From contig NZ_CP150951.2 of the NCBI RefSeq assembly GCF_038069655.2, positions 2,878,001 to 2,942,000 of the forward strand: DNA of 64,000 bases. The letters run 5' to 3'. Position 1 is the stretch's first letter; each line of letters opens with the position of its first letter. The notes under the pieces are model-generated. The model saw only the letters and a program-made list of their open reading frames with translations. It did not search any database and was not told the origin of the DNA. This stretch comes from Yoonia sp. BS5-3. GTDB taxonomy: Bacteria > Pseudomonadota > Alphaproteobacteria > Rhodobacterales > Rhodobacteraceae. Shown here piece by piece: positions 9,797-17,983 of the stretch. The translations under genes were made by a program, and so were the position numbers.

Positions 9797-10118
9797 GATG
9801 GCTCTCCTCGTATTGGCTACAACTGTGCACCCGCGATTCATCGCCAGGCGCGCATTTGGCCCGGTTCTAAAGCGTTGTGCTTAAAGGAGCAATAAAGGAA
9901 GCGCATTTGCACATGGGATATATTGGCGCAGGCTGGGGCAACCCGACGGGGTGCAAGAGGGCGTACAGAAGCTGTACAGAATGCGTATGTACATGTGACG
10001 CCCGGCCCGAGCGTTAAGCAACTTGCGCGTCGGGGGCGGGCAGGCGGTGTTGACGGCACGACGCGGCTCGTCCACTGATTGAAGTGTATTCTGAAATGCA
10101 ATTTTGACGTGGTTGATC
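9797..10118. other. Divergent intergenic region between ctaD and the OLD-family gene
   Basis: 322 bases with no supportable gene. It must contain the ctaD promoter and probably that of the OLD-family gene. It holds a cluster of GTACAG/GTAC words at 9963-9994, described separately as a shared motif. Confidence 0.6.
9974..9992. promoter_or_regulatory. GTACAGA-N4-GTATGTAC motif, copy A
   Basis: The 19-base word GTACAGAATGCGTATGTAC lies 178 bases upstream of ctaD, preceded by another GTACAG...CTGTAC dyad at 9963-9977. A word identical except for the four central bases occurs at 50265-50283, upstream of alr. The identity of a binding factor is unknown. Confidence 0.4.
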
Positions 10119-11927
10119 ATGCCGACATATCTTGAGGGCGTCGCTGTCCAGTTCTACCGGGGCATCGGCCCCGAGACCCAATACATCGCGCCGTTCTCGG
10201 ACATGAACTTTTTCGTGGGGCCGAATAATGCGGGGAAGTCGGTTGTTCTGAATTTGATTAAGGATCGATTGCCATCATTCAAGGGTGATGTTCGTGCCAG
10301 ACGTCGAGAGTCAACGAACCCCGGACTATCGGAAGCGGAGAGTTATCGAGGAGCCGAGACAGGCCAATTCCGCGCCTTGTTGGGCAGATCGATTAACAGT
10401 TTCGCTTGGCAGGAGATCAATCGACTTCGTGAAAATCTTGAACAACAATCCCAGCTCCGCGGGAATTCAAATGTGGAGCTTATGGATTTTCTTGAAGCAA
10501 GCCTCGTCGATCTGGCAATAGACGTGTCAAATAATGAAGCAATGTGGTTCGGCACTACGACCGACAAACTTACATTTTCGACCGACGACCACCCCGATTT
10601 CGACGCCGCTGCCGCTCGGCGTGATATGGGCGTGTGGCGGATTTTGTTAAGGCAGCTTGGCAGGGTCCGACAAACCAATCCAGTACAGGCCGCTAGGGCT
10701 GTGATTGAAGCGATTGCTACAGGTATGGTTTTTGATTTTCCAGTCCGGATGCTCATCCCAGCGAAGCGACAGTTAGAGGCTGGGGCCGATCCTTTTGATG
10801 ACTTATCTGGCAAAGGACTTATCAAACACCTCGCAGAAATCCAGAACCCCGATCATCACGAACGTGAACGCAAGGAAGTCTTCGATCAAATCAATACATT
10901 TGTTCAAGAGGTTACTGGTAAGCCAGACGCGCTATTGGAGGTTCCCAACCACCGTCAACATCTGTTGGTCCATATGGATGACAAGGTGCTGCCCCTGGCT
11001 TCGCTCGGGACGGGGATACATGAGGTGATCTTGATCGCGGCTTTCTGCACTATTCACCAGAAAAAGATCATGTGCATCGAGGAACCGGAGATCCACCTCC
11101 ACCCTGTGCTGCAGCGTAAGTTGATCCGGTATCTGCAAGACAAGACCGAAAACCAGTACTTCATTGCCACGCACTCGTCTGCGTTTATCGATACGCCAAA
11201 TGCCTCGGTGTTTCGTGTCCATAACGACGGCGTGCAGACCTATGTGACCCCGGCCATCACCAAAGGTGCGCAGCGGCAGATTTGTGATGATCTGGGCTAT
11301 CGCGCCTCTGATATTTTGCAGGCCAATGCGGTGATCTGGGTCGAGGGGCCGTCGGATCGGATTTACATCCGCCATTGGTTAGAGGCCGTGAGCCCTGATC
11401 TGATCGAAGGTGTGCATTACACGATCATGTTTTATGGGGGTGGGCTGATCAAGCACCTCAGCGCTGATGATGACGCTGCGGCGGACTTTATTCGGTTGCG
11501 CGATCTTAACCGGCATATTGCCGTTGTGATCGACAGTGACAAAGAGGGGCCACGGGCAGGCCTGAAACCAGCGGCGCAACGGATCAAGGACGAGATGACT
11601 GGTGACGACAGCGTCGTTTGGATCACCAAGGGGCGCGAGATAGAGAACTATGTGAAGCCCGATGTTCTGCATGAGGCCTTGGCCGCTATTCATACTAAGG
11701 TCTATGGCGGGATGCGGGATGTCGGCCCCTATGACCACGCGTTCTACTTTTCCAGGAAGGGACCGAAAGCAACGACTGACCCGGTTTATAAGGATGGCGA
11801 CAAAGTTGGCGCGGCAGAGCGGGTTTGTCAGCAGGCGGCTGACTTGGATGTGCTTGATTTGCGCGAACGGGTTACGGCATTGGCCGCTATGATCGCAAAG
11901 GCGAATGGGTTGATAGAGCCGGATTGA
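10119..11927 (+). CDS. OLD-family ATP-dependent endonuclease (AAA ATPase plus TOPRIM)
   Basis: A 602-residue protein with an ABC/SMC-like ATPase half and a TOPRIM nuclease half. Walker A is GPNNAGKS at residues 34-41. Walker B with the following histidine is CIEEPEIHLHP near residue 320, and an ATHSSAF motif follows. The TOPRIM domain starts at VIWVEGPSDRIYI (catalytic Glu) and has VVIDSDKEGP (Asp pair). This is the OLD architecture known from phage P2 Old and from Gabija GajA, which act in phage defence. No helicase (gajB-like) or reverse transcriptase gene is adjacent, so it looks like a solitary class 1 OLD. ATG 10119 is chosen over TTG 10104; neither has a clear ribosome site. It lies in a variable-looking stretch next to tRNA-Leu. 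Confidence 0.85.
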   Translation: MPTYLEGVAVQFYRGIGPETQYIAPFSDMNFFVGPNNAGKSVVLNLIKDRLPSFKGDVRARRRESTNPGLSEAESYRGAETGQFRALLGRSINSFAWQEINRLRENLEQQSQLRGNSNVELMDFLEASLVDLAIDVSNNEAMWFGTTTDKLTFSTDDHPDFDAAAARRDMGVWRILLRQLGRVRQTNPVQAARAVIEAIATGMVFDFPVRMLIPAKRQLEAGADPFDDLSGKGLIKHLAEIQNPDHHERERKEVFDQINTFVQEVTGKPDALLEVPNHRQHLLVHMDDKVLPLASLGTGIHEVILIAAFCTIHQKKIMCIEEPEIHLHPVLQRKLIRYLQDKTENQYFIATHSSAFIDTPNASVFRVHNDGVQTYVTPAITKGAQRQICDDLGYRASDILQANAVIWVEGPSDRIYIRHWLEAVSPDLIEGVHYTIMFYGGGLIKHLSADDDAAADFIRLRDLNRHIAVVIDSDKEGPRAGLKPAAQRIKDEMTGDDSVVWITKGREIENYVKPDVLHEALAAIHTKVYGGMRDVGPYDHAFYFSRKGPKATTDPVYKDGDKVGAAERVCQQAADLDVLDLRERVTALAAMIAKANGLIEPD

Positions 11928-11928
11928 T

Positions 11929-11948
11929 GTGGGTTTCACCCACCCTAC
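11929..11948. repeat. Short palindromic intergenic repeat, copy 1
   Basis: A GTGGGT-TTC-ACCCAC hairpin followed by CCTAC starts one base after the OLD gene stop, and its last bases overlap the lipB stop codon (11945-11947). The same 20 bases with one change occur at 38070-38089, again between two convergent genes. It may serve as a bidirectional terminator hairpin. Confidence 0.6.
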
Positions 11949-12589
11949 ATTATGGTTTCGAATGTGTGCCGTAGCGCCACGTCCACATCCTCCATCGTCA
12001 CGGGTAGCCCAAGATCCACCAGCGAAGTCACCCCGTGGTCGCTGATCCCGCAGGGGACGATGCCGTCGAAATGGCCAAGGTCCGGTTCCACGTTGATCGA
12101 TAGCCCGTGGAAGGACACCCATTTGCGCAAACGGATCCCCAGAGCGGCGATTTTGTCTTCGGCGGGGCTTCCATCGGGTTGGGGCGGCTTTTCCGGGCGC
12201 TGGACCCAGACGCCAACGCGGCCCTCGCGGATTTCGCCTTTCACGTTGAATGTCTCCAACGTGGCAATCACCCAGTTTTCGAGATCTTTGACGAATTGCC
12301 GCACATCGCGGCCGCGTTTGCCCACATCCAGCATGACATAGGCCACCCGTTGCCCCGGGCCATGATAGGTATATTCGCCGCCGCGCCGCGCCTCATGCAC
12401 GGGAAAGCGGTTGGGGTCGATCAGATCGGCCGCGTTGGCCGAGGTGCCAGCGGTATAAAGGGGGGGATGTTCGAGCAGCCAGATACACTCATCCGCGGTG
12501 CCACCAATGATGCCTGCCACGCGGTTTTCCATGAAGGTCAGAGCCTGATCATATTCGGTCAGCCCGTCTGAGATGATCCATTCCACCAT
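11945..12589 (-). CDS. lipB: Octanoyl-[acyl-carrier-protein]:protein N-octanoyltransferase
   Basis: A 214-residue LipB, which moves octanoate from acyl carrier protein onto lipoyl domains as the first step of lipoate assembly. The family motifs are all present: [43 protein letters not shown] with the catalytic lysine, and the acyl-thioester cysteine in [15 protein letters not shown]. The frame stays open to 12787, but that extension is antisense to tRNA-Leu. ATG 12589 gives the normal N-terminus [10 protein letters not shown]. It converges on the OLD gene. Confidence 0.95.
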   Translation of the reverse strand: MVEWIISDGLTEYDQALTFMENRVAGIIGGTADECIWLLEHPPLYTAGTSANAADLIDPNRFPVHEARRGGEYTYHGPGQRVAYVMLDVGKRGRDVRQFVKDLENWVIATLETFNVKGEIREGRVGVWVQRPEKPPQPDGSPAEDKIAALGIRLRKWVSFHGLSINVEPDLGHFDGIVPCGISDHGVTSLVDLGLPVTMEDVDVALRHTFETIM

Positions 12590-12694
12590 GCCTGTCGGGT
12601 AACCCTGCGGGGCGCGGATGAAAAGGGGATGATTTCCCTCTTGGCATCGGAAAACACGTCGTCTATGAGTGCCGCACTTACCAGCTAAGATCGT

Positions 12695-12781
12695 GCGGTC
12701 GTGGCGGAATTGGTAGACGCGCAGCGTTGAGGTCGCTGTGAGGTAACACTCGTGGGGGTTCGAGTCCCCCCGACCGCACCA
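12695..12781 (+). tRNA. tRNA-Leu (anticodon GAG)
   Basis: Acceptor stem GCGGTCG (12695-12701) pairs with CGACCGC (12771-12777), then discriminator A and an encoded CCA end. D-arm GGCGGAATTGGTAGACGC; anticodon stem CAGCG/CGCTG closing the loop TTGAGGT (anticodon GAG); a long variable arm typical of tRNA-Leu; T-arm GGGGGTTCGAGTCCCCC. The last 12 bases recur at 14302-14313. Confidence 0.96.
12770..12781 (+). repeat. Putative attachment-site repeat, left copy (tRNA-Leu 3' end)
   Basis: CCGACCGCACCA, the 3' end of tRNA-Leu, is repeated exactly and in the same orientation at 14302-14313. The pair brackets about 1.5 kb. This is the arrangement left by integration into a tRNA 3' end, although 12 bases is short and no recombinase gene lies between the copies. 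Confidence 0.45.
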
Positions 12782-13250
12782 TTTCAAAAAACATGTTTAT
12801 AATCAATAACTTACGACTACCGCGGGTTCTTCGGGGAATAAATATTTAACATTTTAAATCAGTAACTTAGCGCCATCCCCTCATATTTTTTGGCAAGTTA
12901 TCAACTACGCCTAGATTACGCCTGGGGCGTAATTTTTCATATCGCCCTTCAGGCCTTTATTATCCTACCCGCATACGGAAATTGTCTCTGGCTAGCACTG
13001 CGGCGTTAGCCCTAAGTAACCTGCACCAGCATGCAAACCACTTTGCATGGTTGGAAGACAACAGCCGCACTGACAACGGCACGCTGGCGCATATCGTTGT
13101 GTCTAATGCGATGGACGCACCTGTAAGCCTTAACTGGAAGAGGTATTGCAGCGGGCGGAGTAGGGTTGCACCACCAAAGATTGCGCTGGATATATTGAGT
13201 CAACCACGCCATAACTAATTTTTAAGATTTTAGCTTTAGAGAGTTTTGAG
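12782..13250. other. Intergenic stretch after tRNA-Leu
   Basis: 469 bases, AT-richer than the surrounding genes up to about 12960. It contains a terminator-like hairpin (12915-12937). A TTG-started frame at 12982-13218 (78 codons, coherent-looking but with no good start signal or recognised relatives) might be a remnant of a longer gene. I see nothing else supportable. Confidence 0.5.
12915..12937 (+). terminator. Rho-independent terminator-like hairpin downstream of tRNA-Leu
   Basis: An 8-bp perfect stem ATTACGCC/GGCGTAAT with loop TGG is followed directly by TTTT. It lies 134 bases after tRNA-Leu, on the same strand. Confidence 0.65.
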
Positions 13251-13517
13251 ATGTTTGACGCCGATTGGCTAAAGGAATTCCGCCTGTTAGTAGCGGATCT
13301 TGGCCTAGGTCCCTACCAGACACTTGCTTTGCTGGTGGCCCTCATGATCACTCTACGTATCGGAACTGTGTTAAAACATCGCCGTGAGATGGCTGAAATA
13401 AAGGCTGATTCTGCCTTAGAAAATGCTAAATTACAAGCTAAGATTAAACGACAGACCTCTAAGAGAGAACATAAGCGTTTGAAAAGTAAGAAAAAAGGTG
13501 GATCAGACAATGATTGA
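13251..13517 (+). CDS. Small membrane-anchored basic protein, unknown function
   Basis: An 88-residue protein I do not recognise. One hydrophobic segment (about residues 21-41, GPYQTLALLVALMITLRIGT) is followed by a highly charged, probably helical tail (HRREMAEIKADSALENAKLQAKIKRQ) ending in a run of Lys/Arg. A likely layout is a single-pass anchor with a basic coiled-coil tail. ATG 13251 follows a weak GAG-containing leader. Its stop overlaps the start of the next gene by eight bases, so the two are translationally coupled. Base use is AT-richer than the flanking housekeeping genes, consistent with transfer. Confidence 0.55.
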   Translation: MFDADWLKEFRLLVADLGLGPYQTLALLVALMITLRIGTVLKHRREMAEIKADSALENAKLQAKIKRQTSKREHKRLKSKKKGGSDND

Positions 13518-14019
13518 GTGGGTTGGGGTTATCATCCTCGCGGCCTTATTTTTGTTGGGTTTCGAGCTATATTTGCGAGCTCGCGGCCTGGCGAACCGGG
13601 TAATGGAGAACGCATCACGTGACTTTTTTGAATCTTCAAACAGCATGATGGATACACCTGACGATGTCCCGGACATGGTGTTGGACATCCTTTCTCAAAT
13701 GGGGAATATGGCTCAGGATAAATCCGTTAGCTTTGATCTGGCACGCGTTGGTACGAAACTACGGGCGGGCGGAGCGGCCTCATCGGAAGAAGTTCTAGTG
13801 TTTCGGGCTGAAGTAGAGAGCATGCGCCCAGAACTGAAAGAACTCTTCAAAAAGGCCGTCACCGCATGGTTGGGCTATGTAACACATCAAAACGTATTTA
13901 ACATGCTACGAATATACTATGCTGAATTGCGGTACCGCTCTCAAGGAATGCGGCGTGAACAGGCCGAAGAGGCTGTAGGTTTGCAATTTTTGGGCATGGC
14001 TGGCGGACGTCTTTGCTAG
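13510..14019 (+). CDS. Single-pass membrane protein, unknown function
   Basis: A 169-residue protein not recognised by family. It has an N-terminal membrane segment (about residues 3-20, EWVGVIILAALFLLGFEL) and a soluble, mostly helical domain with SMMDTPDDVPDMVLDILSQMGNMAQ and a later FKKAVTAWLGYVTHQNVFNMLRIYYAELRYRSQGM. It is coupled to the preceding 88-residue gene by an eight-base overlap, suggesting the two products act together at the membrane. GTG 13498 is an alternative start. The pair is the only likely coding content between the two tRNA-Leu end repeats. Confidence 0.6.
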   Translation: MIEWVGVIILAALFLLGFELYLRARGLANRVMENASRDFFESSNSMMDTPDDVPDMVLDILSQMGNMAQDKSVSFDLARVGTKLRAGGAASSEEVLVFRAEVESMRPELKELFKKAVTAWLGYVTHQNVFNMLRIYYAELRYRSQGMRREQAEEAVGLQFLGMAGGRLC

Positions 14020-14563
14020 ACCTACAACAAGCGACGGGATCGGCGGGTTTTGTAACCGTCCACAAACACCCATCCGGTCCGAAGTCCTGCACCACACGCG
14101 TTACCTTCTGTTCCTACTACGGGCTCTAACTGACCTTATTGTGATGACCAGCCTCGCTCATAGTGGTCAGAGAACCCGAAGAGGTGGCAGCTGGCGCGCG
14201 CGAAGAGCATCAAATCGAGGCAGAAAAACAAAAAAATGATTACGATTAGATCACGTTTGCGGGTTGTAAGATATTACTTTTATTATAGTGGCGGATGCAC
14301 TCCGACCGCACCAATACTTCTTTGAAAACTTGACCGGGTGATGTGATTTGGGCGCGGTGCCATGGGTTTGGCAGGATGCGCCCTCAGTTCGAAGTCCGTT
14401 GGGCGTCTTCTGTGTCGTTGTCCCAAGCAAAGAACTTGATCGTGGCACGTCCGATTACGATCAGCGTGACGCCCCACCCTCGAGCACATGTTCAGAGACA
14501 GCAGTGTAACGGCAACCATGTATGAACCCCAACACAAAGCGGTTATGCGCTTTGTGTTGGGGT
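14020..14563. other. Intergenic stretch between the small membrane genes and trpE
   Basis: About 540 bases with no gene I can support. Several short frames on both strands exist but lack start signals and family resemblance. It contains the right-hand copy of the tRNA-Leu end repeat (14302-14313), after which base composition returns to that of the neighbouring chromosome, and ends in the trpE hairpin. Confidence 0.5.
14302..14313 (+). repeat. Putative attachment-site repeat, right copy
   Basis: CCGACCGCACCA, identical to the end of tRNA-Leu at 12770-12781 and in the same orientation. The match stops at the base before (T here, C in the tRNA) and after, so it is 12 bases exactly. Confidence 0.45.
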
Positions 14564-14565
14564 TC
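14524..14565 (-). terminator. Long perfect hairpin at the trpE 3' end
   Basis: An 18-bp perfect stem (14524-14541 pairs with 14548-14565) with a six-base loop. It overlaps the trpE stop codon (14564-14566). There is no clear U-tract on the trpE side, so it may act as an RNA-stabilising end rather than a classic terminator. Confidence 0.65.
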
Positions 14566-16072
14566 AGTTCCCGTTTTGTTGGAACATGCGCGCATCTGCT
14601 GCCGCTTTGCGGATCGCTTTGGATTTATGCACGGTTTCTTGATATTCAGCCTCGGGGTCGCTGTCATAGACCACGCCGCCGCCCGCCTGGATATAGAGCT
14701 TTTCGTCTTTCAGCACCGCTGTGCGCAGCGCGATGCACATGTCCATGTCCCCATTCGCGCTGAAATATCCGCAGCCGCCGCCGTAGATGCCGCGCTTTTC
14801 CGGCTCAAGCTCATCGATGATTTCCATGGCCCGTACTTTGGGTGCGCCTGAGACCGTTCCGGCCGGCATCCCCGCAAAGAATGCGCTGAGCGCGTCTTGA
14901 TCATCGGCCAATTCGCCTACCACGTTTGAAACGATATGCATCACATGGCTGTAGCGTTCGACAATAAATTTTTCGGTCGGATGCACGCTGCCGATTTTGC
15001 TGACCTTGCCGGTGTCGTTCCGTCCCAGATCGAGCAGCATCAGGTGTTCGGCCAGTTCTTTTTCATCGGCGAGCAGATCGGCTTCTAGCGCTGCATCCTC
15101 TGCCGCTGTTGCTCCGCGTGGCCGCGTTCCGGCGATGGGCCGGATCGTCACCTCTTTGTCGAAAACACGCACCAGAATTTCCGGGCTGGCGCCCACCACC
15201 TGGAACCCGCCGAAATTAAAATAGAACATGAAAGGCGAGGGGTTGGTCCGCCGCAAGGACCGGTAGAGCGCGAAGGGCGGTTCAGGAAAATCCTGTGTCC
15301 AGCGCTGTGAAGGTACGACCTGAAAGATATCGCCCGCCCGGATATATTCCTTGGCCTTTTCGACGGCTGCCAGATAGGCGTCATGGGCGAAATTGGACAC
15401 GGGCGGTGCGATTGGAGCCGGTTCCGCAAAGCTGCGCGCCTCACTTGGCATTGGCCCTTCAAGTGCGCGCTGTGCGTCCATCACCCGCTCAGCCGCTTGT
15501 GCATAGGCCGCCCGCGCGGACAGGCCAGAGTTCACATAGGCCGGTGCCACCAGAATCACGTCGCCTTTGACCCCGTCGAGCACCGCAACAACCGAAGGCC
15601 GCAGCATGACCGCATCGGGGACATTTAGCGGATCGGGATTGATATCGGGCAGATGTTCAACCAGCCGGATCATATCATAGCCCAGATACCCGAACAGCCC
15701 GGCGGATGCCGCAGGCAGGTCGGAGGGCAGGTCGATCTTTGATTCGGCCAGAAGCGCCCGCAGCGCTGTCAGCGGATCATCATCTTGGTCCACAAAACCA
15801 GCATCATCAAACCGCGCATTGCGGTTGATCCGCGATGTCGTTCCCCGGCATTCCCAGATCAGATCAGGGTTCATCCCAATGATCGAATACCGCCCCCGCA
15901 CTTCACCGCCCGTGACGCTTTCCAGCATGAAAGCGTTTTTGCCCGCCCCGGAGAGCTTGAGCATCAGTGAAACGGGTGTGTCCAGATCGGCGGCAAGCCG
16001 GGTATAGACGATTTGGTTTTCGCCCGCTTCAAAGCCAGCGGCGAAACGGTCGTAATCAGGCAAGAGGGCCAT
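14564..16072 (-). CDS. trpE: Anthranilate synthase component I
   Basis: A 502-residue chorismate-binding enzyme making anthranilate for tryptophan with the TrpG glutaminase. The N-terminal domain carries the tryptophan-feedback region FMLESVTGGEVRGRYSIIG. The catalytic domain has GDIFQVVPSQRW, IRPIAGTRPRGAT, the DLGRNDTGKVSKIGSVHPTEKF stretch and the C-terminal GAPKVRAMEIIDELEPEKRGIYGG. The start follows the ppiD-like gene stop by seven bases, so trpE is likely translated from a shared message and no leader peptide or attenuator fits upstream. trpG is not in the window. Confidence 0.97.
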   Translation of the reverse strand: MALLPDYDRFAAGFEAGENQIVYTRLAADLDTPVSLMLKLSGAGKNAFMLESVTGGEVRGRYSIIGMNPDLIWECRGTTSRINRNARFDDAGFVDQDDDPLTALRALLAESKIDLPSDLPAASAGLFGYLGYDMIRLVEHLPDINPDPLNVPDAVMLRPSVVAVLDGVKGDVILVAPAYVNSGLSARAAYAQAAERVMDAQRALEGPMPSEARSFAEPAPIAPPVSNFAHDAYLAAVEKAKEYIRAGDIFQVVPSQRWTQDFPEPPFALYRSLRRTNPSPFMFYFNFGGFQVVGASPEILVRVFDKEVTIRPIAGTRPRGATAAEDAALEADLLADEKELAEHLMLLDLGRNDTGKVSKIGSVHPTEKFIVERYSHVMHIVSNVVGELADDQDALSAFFAGMPAGTVSGAPKVRAMEIIDELEPEKRGIYGGGCGYFSANGDMDMCIALRTAVLKDEKLYIQAGGGVVYDSDPEAEYQETVHKSKAIRKAAADARMFQQNGN

Positions 16073-16079
16073 GTATCAC

Positions 16080-17918
16080 CTATTGAAACAGCGCGTTGAC
16101 CGCGTTGACGGTGGTTTGATTGATATTGACCTCAGTGTCTTCCTGAAGCGCTGTTGCATAGGCTTCAAAAATGTCCTGTCTGATCCCTGCGGCGGCCGTA
16201 TCCGCAATCGCTTCGCGCTGTGCGATTGTGTCTTCTGCGGTCTCATCGGGTGCTGCGATATCGTCAAGGCGGACGATGATGGCCCGGTCGAATGCATCGA
16301 TGACCCGCGTTTCGCCGATGGTCATTTCAAAAAGCGCATCATTGAATGCAGGCGGGGTGCCTTCGACGAAGCTGCGCCGTGTCAGCGCTTCTTCGGTCAA
16401 TGGTTCCAGGTCCAGCGTGCTGAAATCAGTCAGTGGCTCAATGGATGCGGCGATTTCTTCGGCGCGTGCAATCACGGCTTTTTGGCGTGCCTGGGTCTGC
16501 CATGCATCGGTGACCGCTTCGCGGACGTCATCAAGTGGCTGCAGCGTGGGCGGGGTGATTCCGTCAAGCCGCAGCACGAAGATGCCGCCATCTGACAGAT
16601 CCTGTAGTTCCGGAAAATCGCCTTCGGCGACGCTGGCCGCTTCGCGCCGGAACGTATCATAGGCAGCGATCCCTTCAGAGAGTTCGCTGGTCCAGTTGAT
16701 CATGCCCAGTTCAAGGTCCGTCCGTTCGGCCAGATCTTCGGGGGTTGCACCGCCCGCCAGTAGATCGACGATCCCATCGGCGCTGTCATTGATAAACTCG
16801 CGCGCCGCATTCCCGGCCAGCTCTTCGCGCAACCGCGGTGTTGCTGCTTCAAGCGTTGTTTCCTGCGCGGCCAGGATCGCGTTCATGCGGAACAGTGCGG
16901 GCCCAAGCGGCGTGTTGAACGGCCCTACGACGTCGCTGGGGTCTGCGGCGAACACAGCCTCACCCGCATCGCGCAATTCGTCCTGGCTGACATCGCCCAG
17001 ATCGATGTCGGATAGCGCGAGCCCGCGCTCGGCCACGAGATCTTCGAATGTGGCCTCGCCCGCGTCCAGCTGTGCCATGGCAGCTTCAGCCCGGGCCTGA
17101 TCGACATAAACGAGCCGTTCGACCAGCCGCCGTTCGGGCTGCACAAATTCACCGATCCGCGCCTCGTAAAGTGCTGCGATTGCCTCATCCGTGACCTCCA
17201 TCTGATCCTGGATCATCGACGGTGTCAGCCATGCATACGTGATGTCACGGGTTTCGGGCAGGGTGAATGCCTCGGGGTTTGCATCGTAATAGGCTTGTTG
17301 ATCGGCCTCTGTCGCGCCCGGCACAGGCGATTGCAAAGCGTCCGCAGTGATCGTGGCCCATGTGATGCTGCGCTGCTCGCCGATATATTGGACAAGCGCG
17401 TCTGCATAGGCATCAATCGGAGGTACCCCGCCCACAACAGCGCCCTGAAGCAATGTGCGCGCGATTTCTTCGCGCAGACCGGTTTCATATTCGGCCTCGG
17501 ACTGGCCCGATTGTTGCAGAGCAAGCCGATAGGTGTCGCGGTTGAATCCGCCGCCGCCCTGGAAGGCGGGGTTATCTTGCAGAACGTCAAAAACGGCTTC
17601 GTCACCAGCCGAAATGCCCAGCTGAGTTGCTTCGTTATCAAGTGTGCGGAACAAGATGATCTGGTTCAGCGCGCTTTGATCAACGCCAAAGGAATGCGCC
17701 TGTTGAAAAGAGATCGCTGTGCCGAATTGCTGCGACAGCGCCCGAATTTGTTGGTTCAGCGCTTGCTGATAAGAGGCGACGCTCACGTCCTTTTCGCCAA
17801 CCGTGCCGAGACTGCGCACATTTCCGGTCAGCCCACCAGTGCCAAAACCGGCCAGACCCACAAGAACCACGCCGACAACAATCCAAGCGCCGTACCGTTT
17901 ATTGCCTTTTTGTGCCAT
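16080..17918 (-). CDS. PpiD-like periplasmic peptidyl-prolyl isomerase/chaperone
   Basis: A 612-residue protein with an N-terminal membrane anchor (about residues 10-30, YGAWIVVGVVLVGLAGFGTG) and a long periplasmic region of SurA-N/PpiD type. It begins KDVSVASYQQALNQQIRALSQQFG and contains a SurA_N helical region followed by a parvulin-like PPIase region (about residues 240-370, with RLVERLVYVDQ and VVGPFNTPLGPALFRM). PpiD proteins assist folding of exported proteins near the Sec translocon. The parvulin part looks diverged, so isomerase activity is uncertain. It precedes trpE by seven bases. Confidence 0.8.
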   Translation of the reverse strand: MAQKGNKRYGAWIVVGVVLVGLAGFGTGGLTGNVRSLGTVGEKDVSVASYQQALNQQIRALSQQFGTAISFQQAHSFGVDQSALNQIILFRTLDNEATQLGISAGDEAVFDVLQDNPAFQGGGGFNRDTYRLALQQSGQSEAEYETGLREEIARTLLQGAVVGGVPPIDAYADALVQYIGEQRSITWATITADALQSPVPGATEADQQAYYDANPEAFTLPETRDITYAWLTPSMIQDQMEVTDEAIAALYEARIGEFVQPERRLVERLVYVDQARAEAAMAQLDAGEATFEDLVAERGLALSDIDLGDVSQDELRDAGEAVFAADPSDVVGPFNTPLGPALFRMNAILAAQETTLEAATPRLREELAGNAAREFINDSADGIVDLLAGGATPEDLAERTDLELGMINWTSELSEGIAAYDTFRREAASVAEGDFPELQDLSDGGIFVLRLDGITPPTLQPLDDVREAVTDAWQTQARQKAVIARAEEIAASIEPLTDFSTLDLEPLTEEALTRRSFVEGTPPAFNDALFEMTIGETRVIDAFDRAIIVRLDDIAAPDETAEDTIAQREAIADTAAAGIRQDIFEAYATALQEDTEVNINQTTVNAVNALFQ

Positions 17919-17983
17919 TTGAATGCCTGTTCCGCCGGTTGAGGTTGCGCATGAATAGGGCGATGCGCGGGGCGGTGCAAGGG

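Noticed and set aside
10119-11927. Complete Gabija or PARIS defence system
   Set aside because: Only an OLD-type protein is present; neither a UvrD-like helicase (GajB) nor an AriB-type partner gene adjoins it.
12590-12787. N-terminal extension of the lipB reading frame up to 12787
   Set aside because: The extra residues are translated from the antisense strand of tRNA-Leu and have no LipB homology; the family N-terminus starts at ATG 12589.
12982-13218. 78-codon TTG-started frame after tRNA-Leu
   Set aside because: No ribosome site, no recognised family; kept only as a remark in the intergenic entry.
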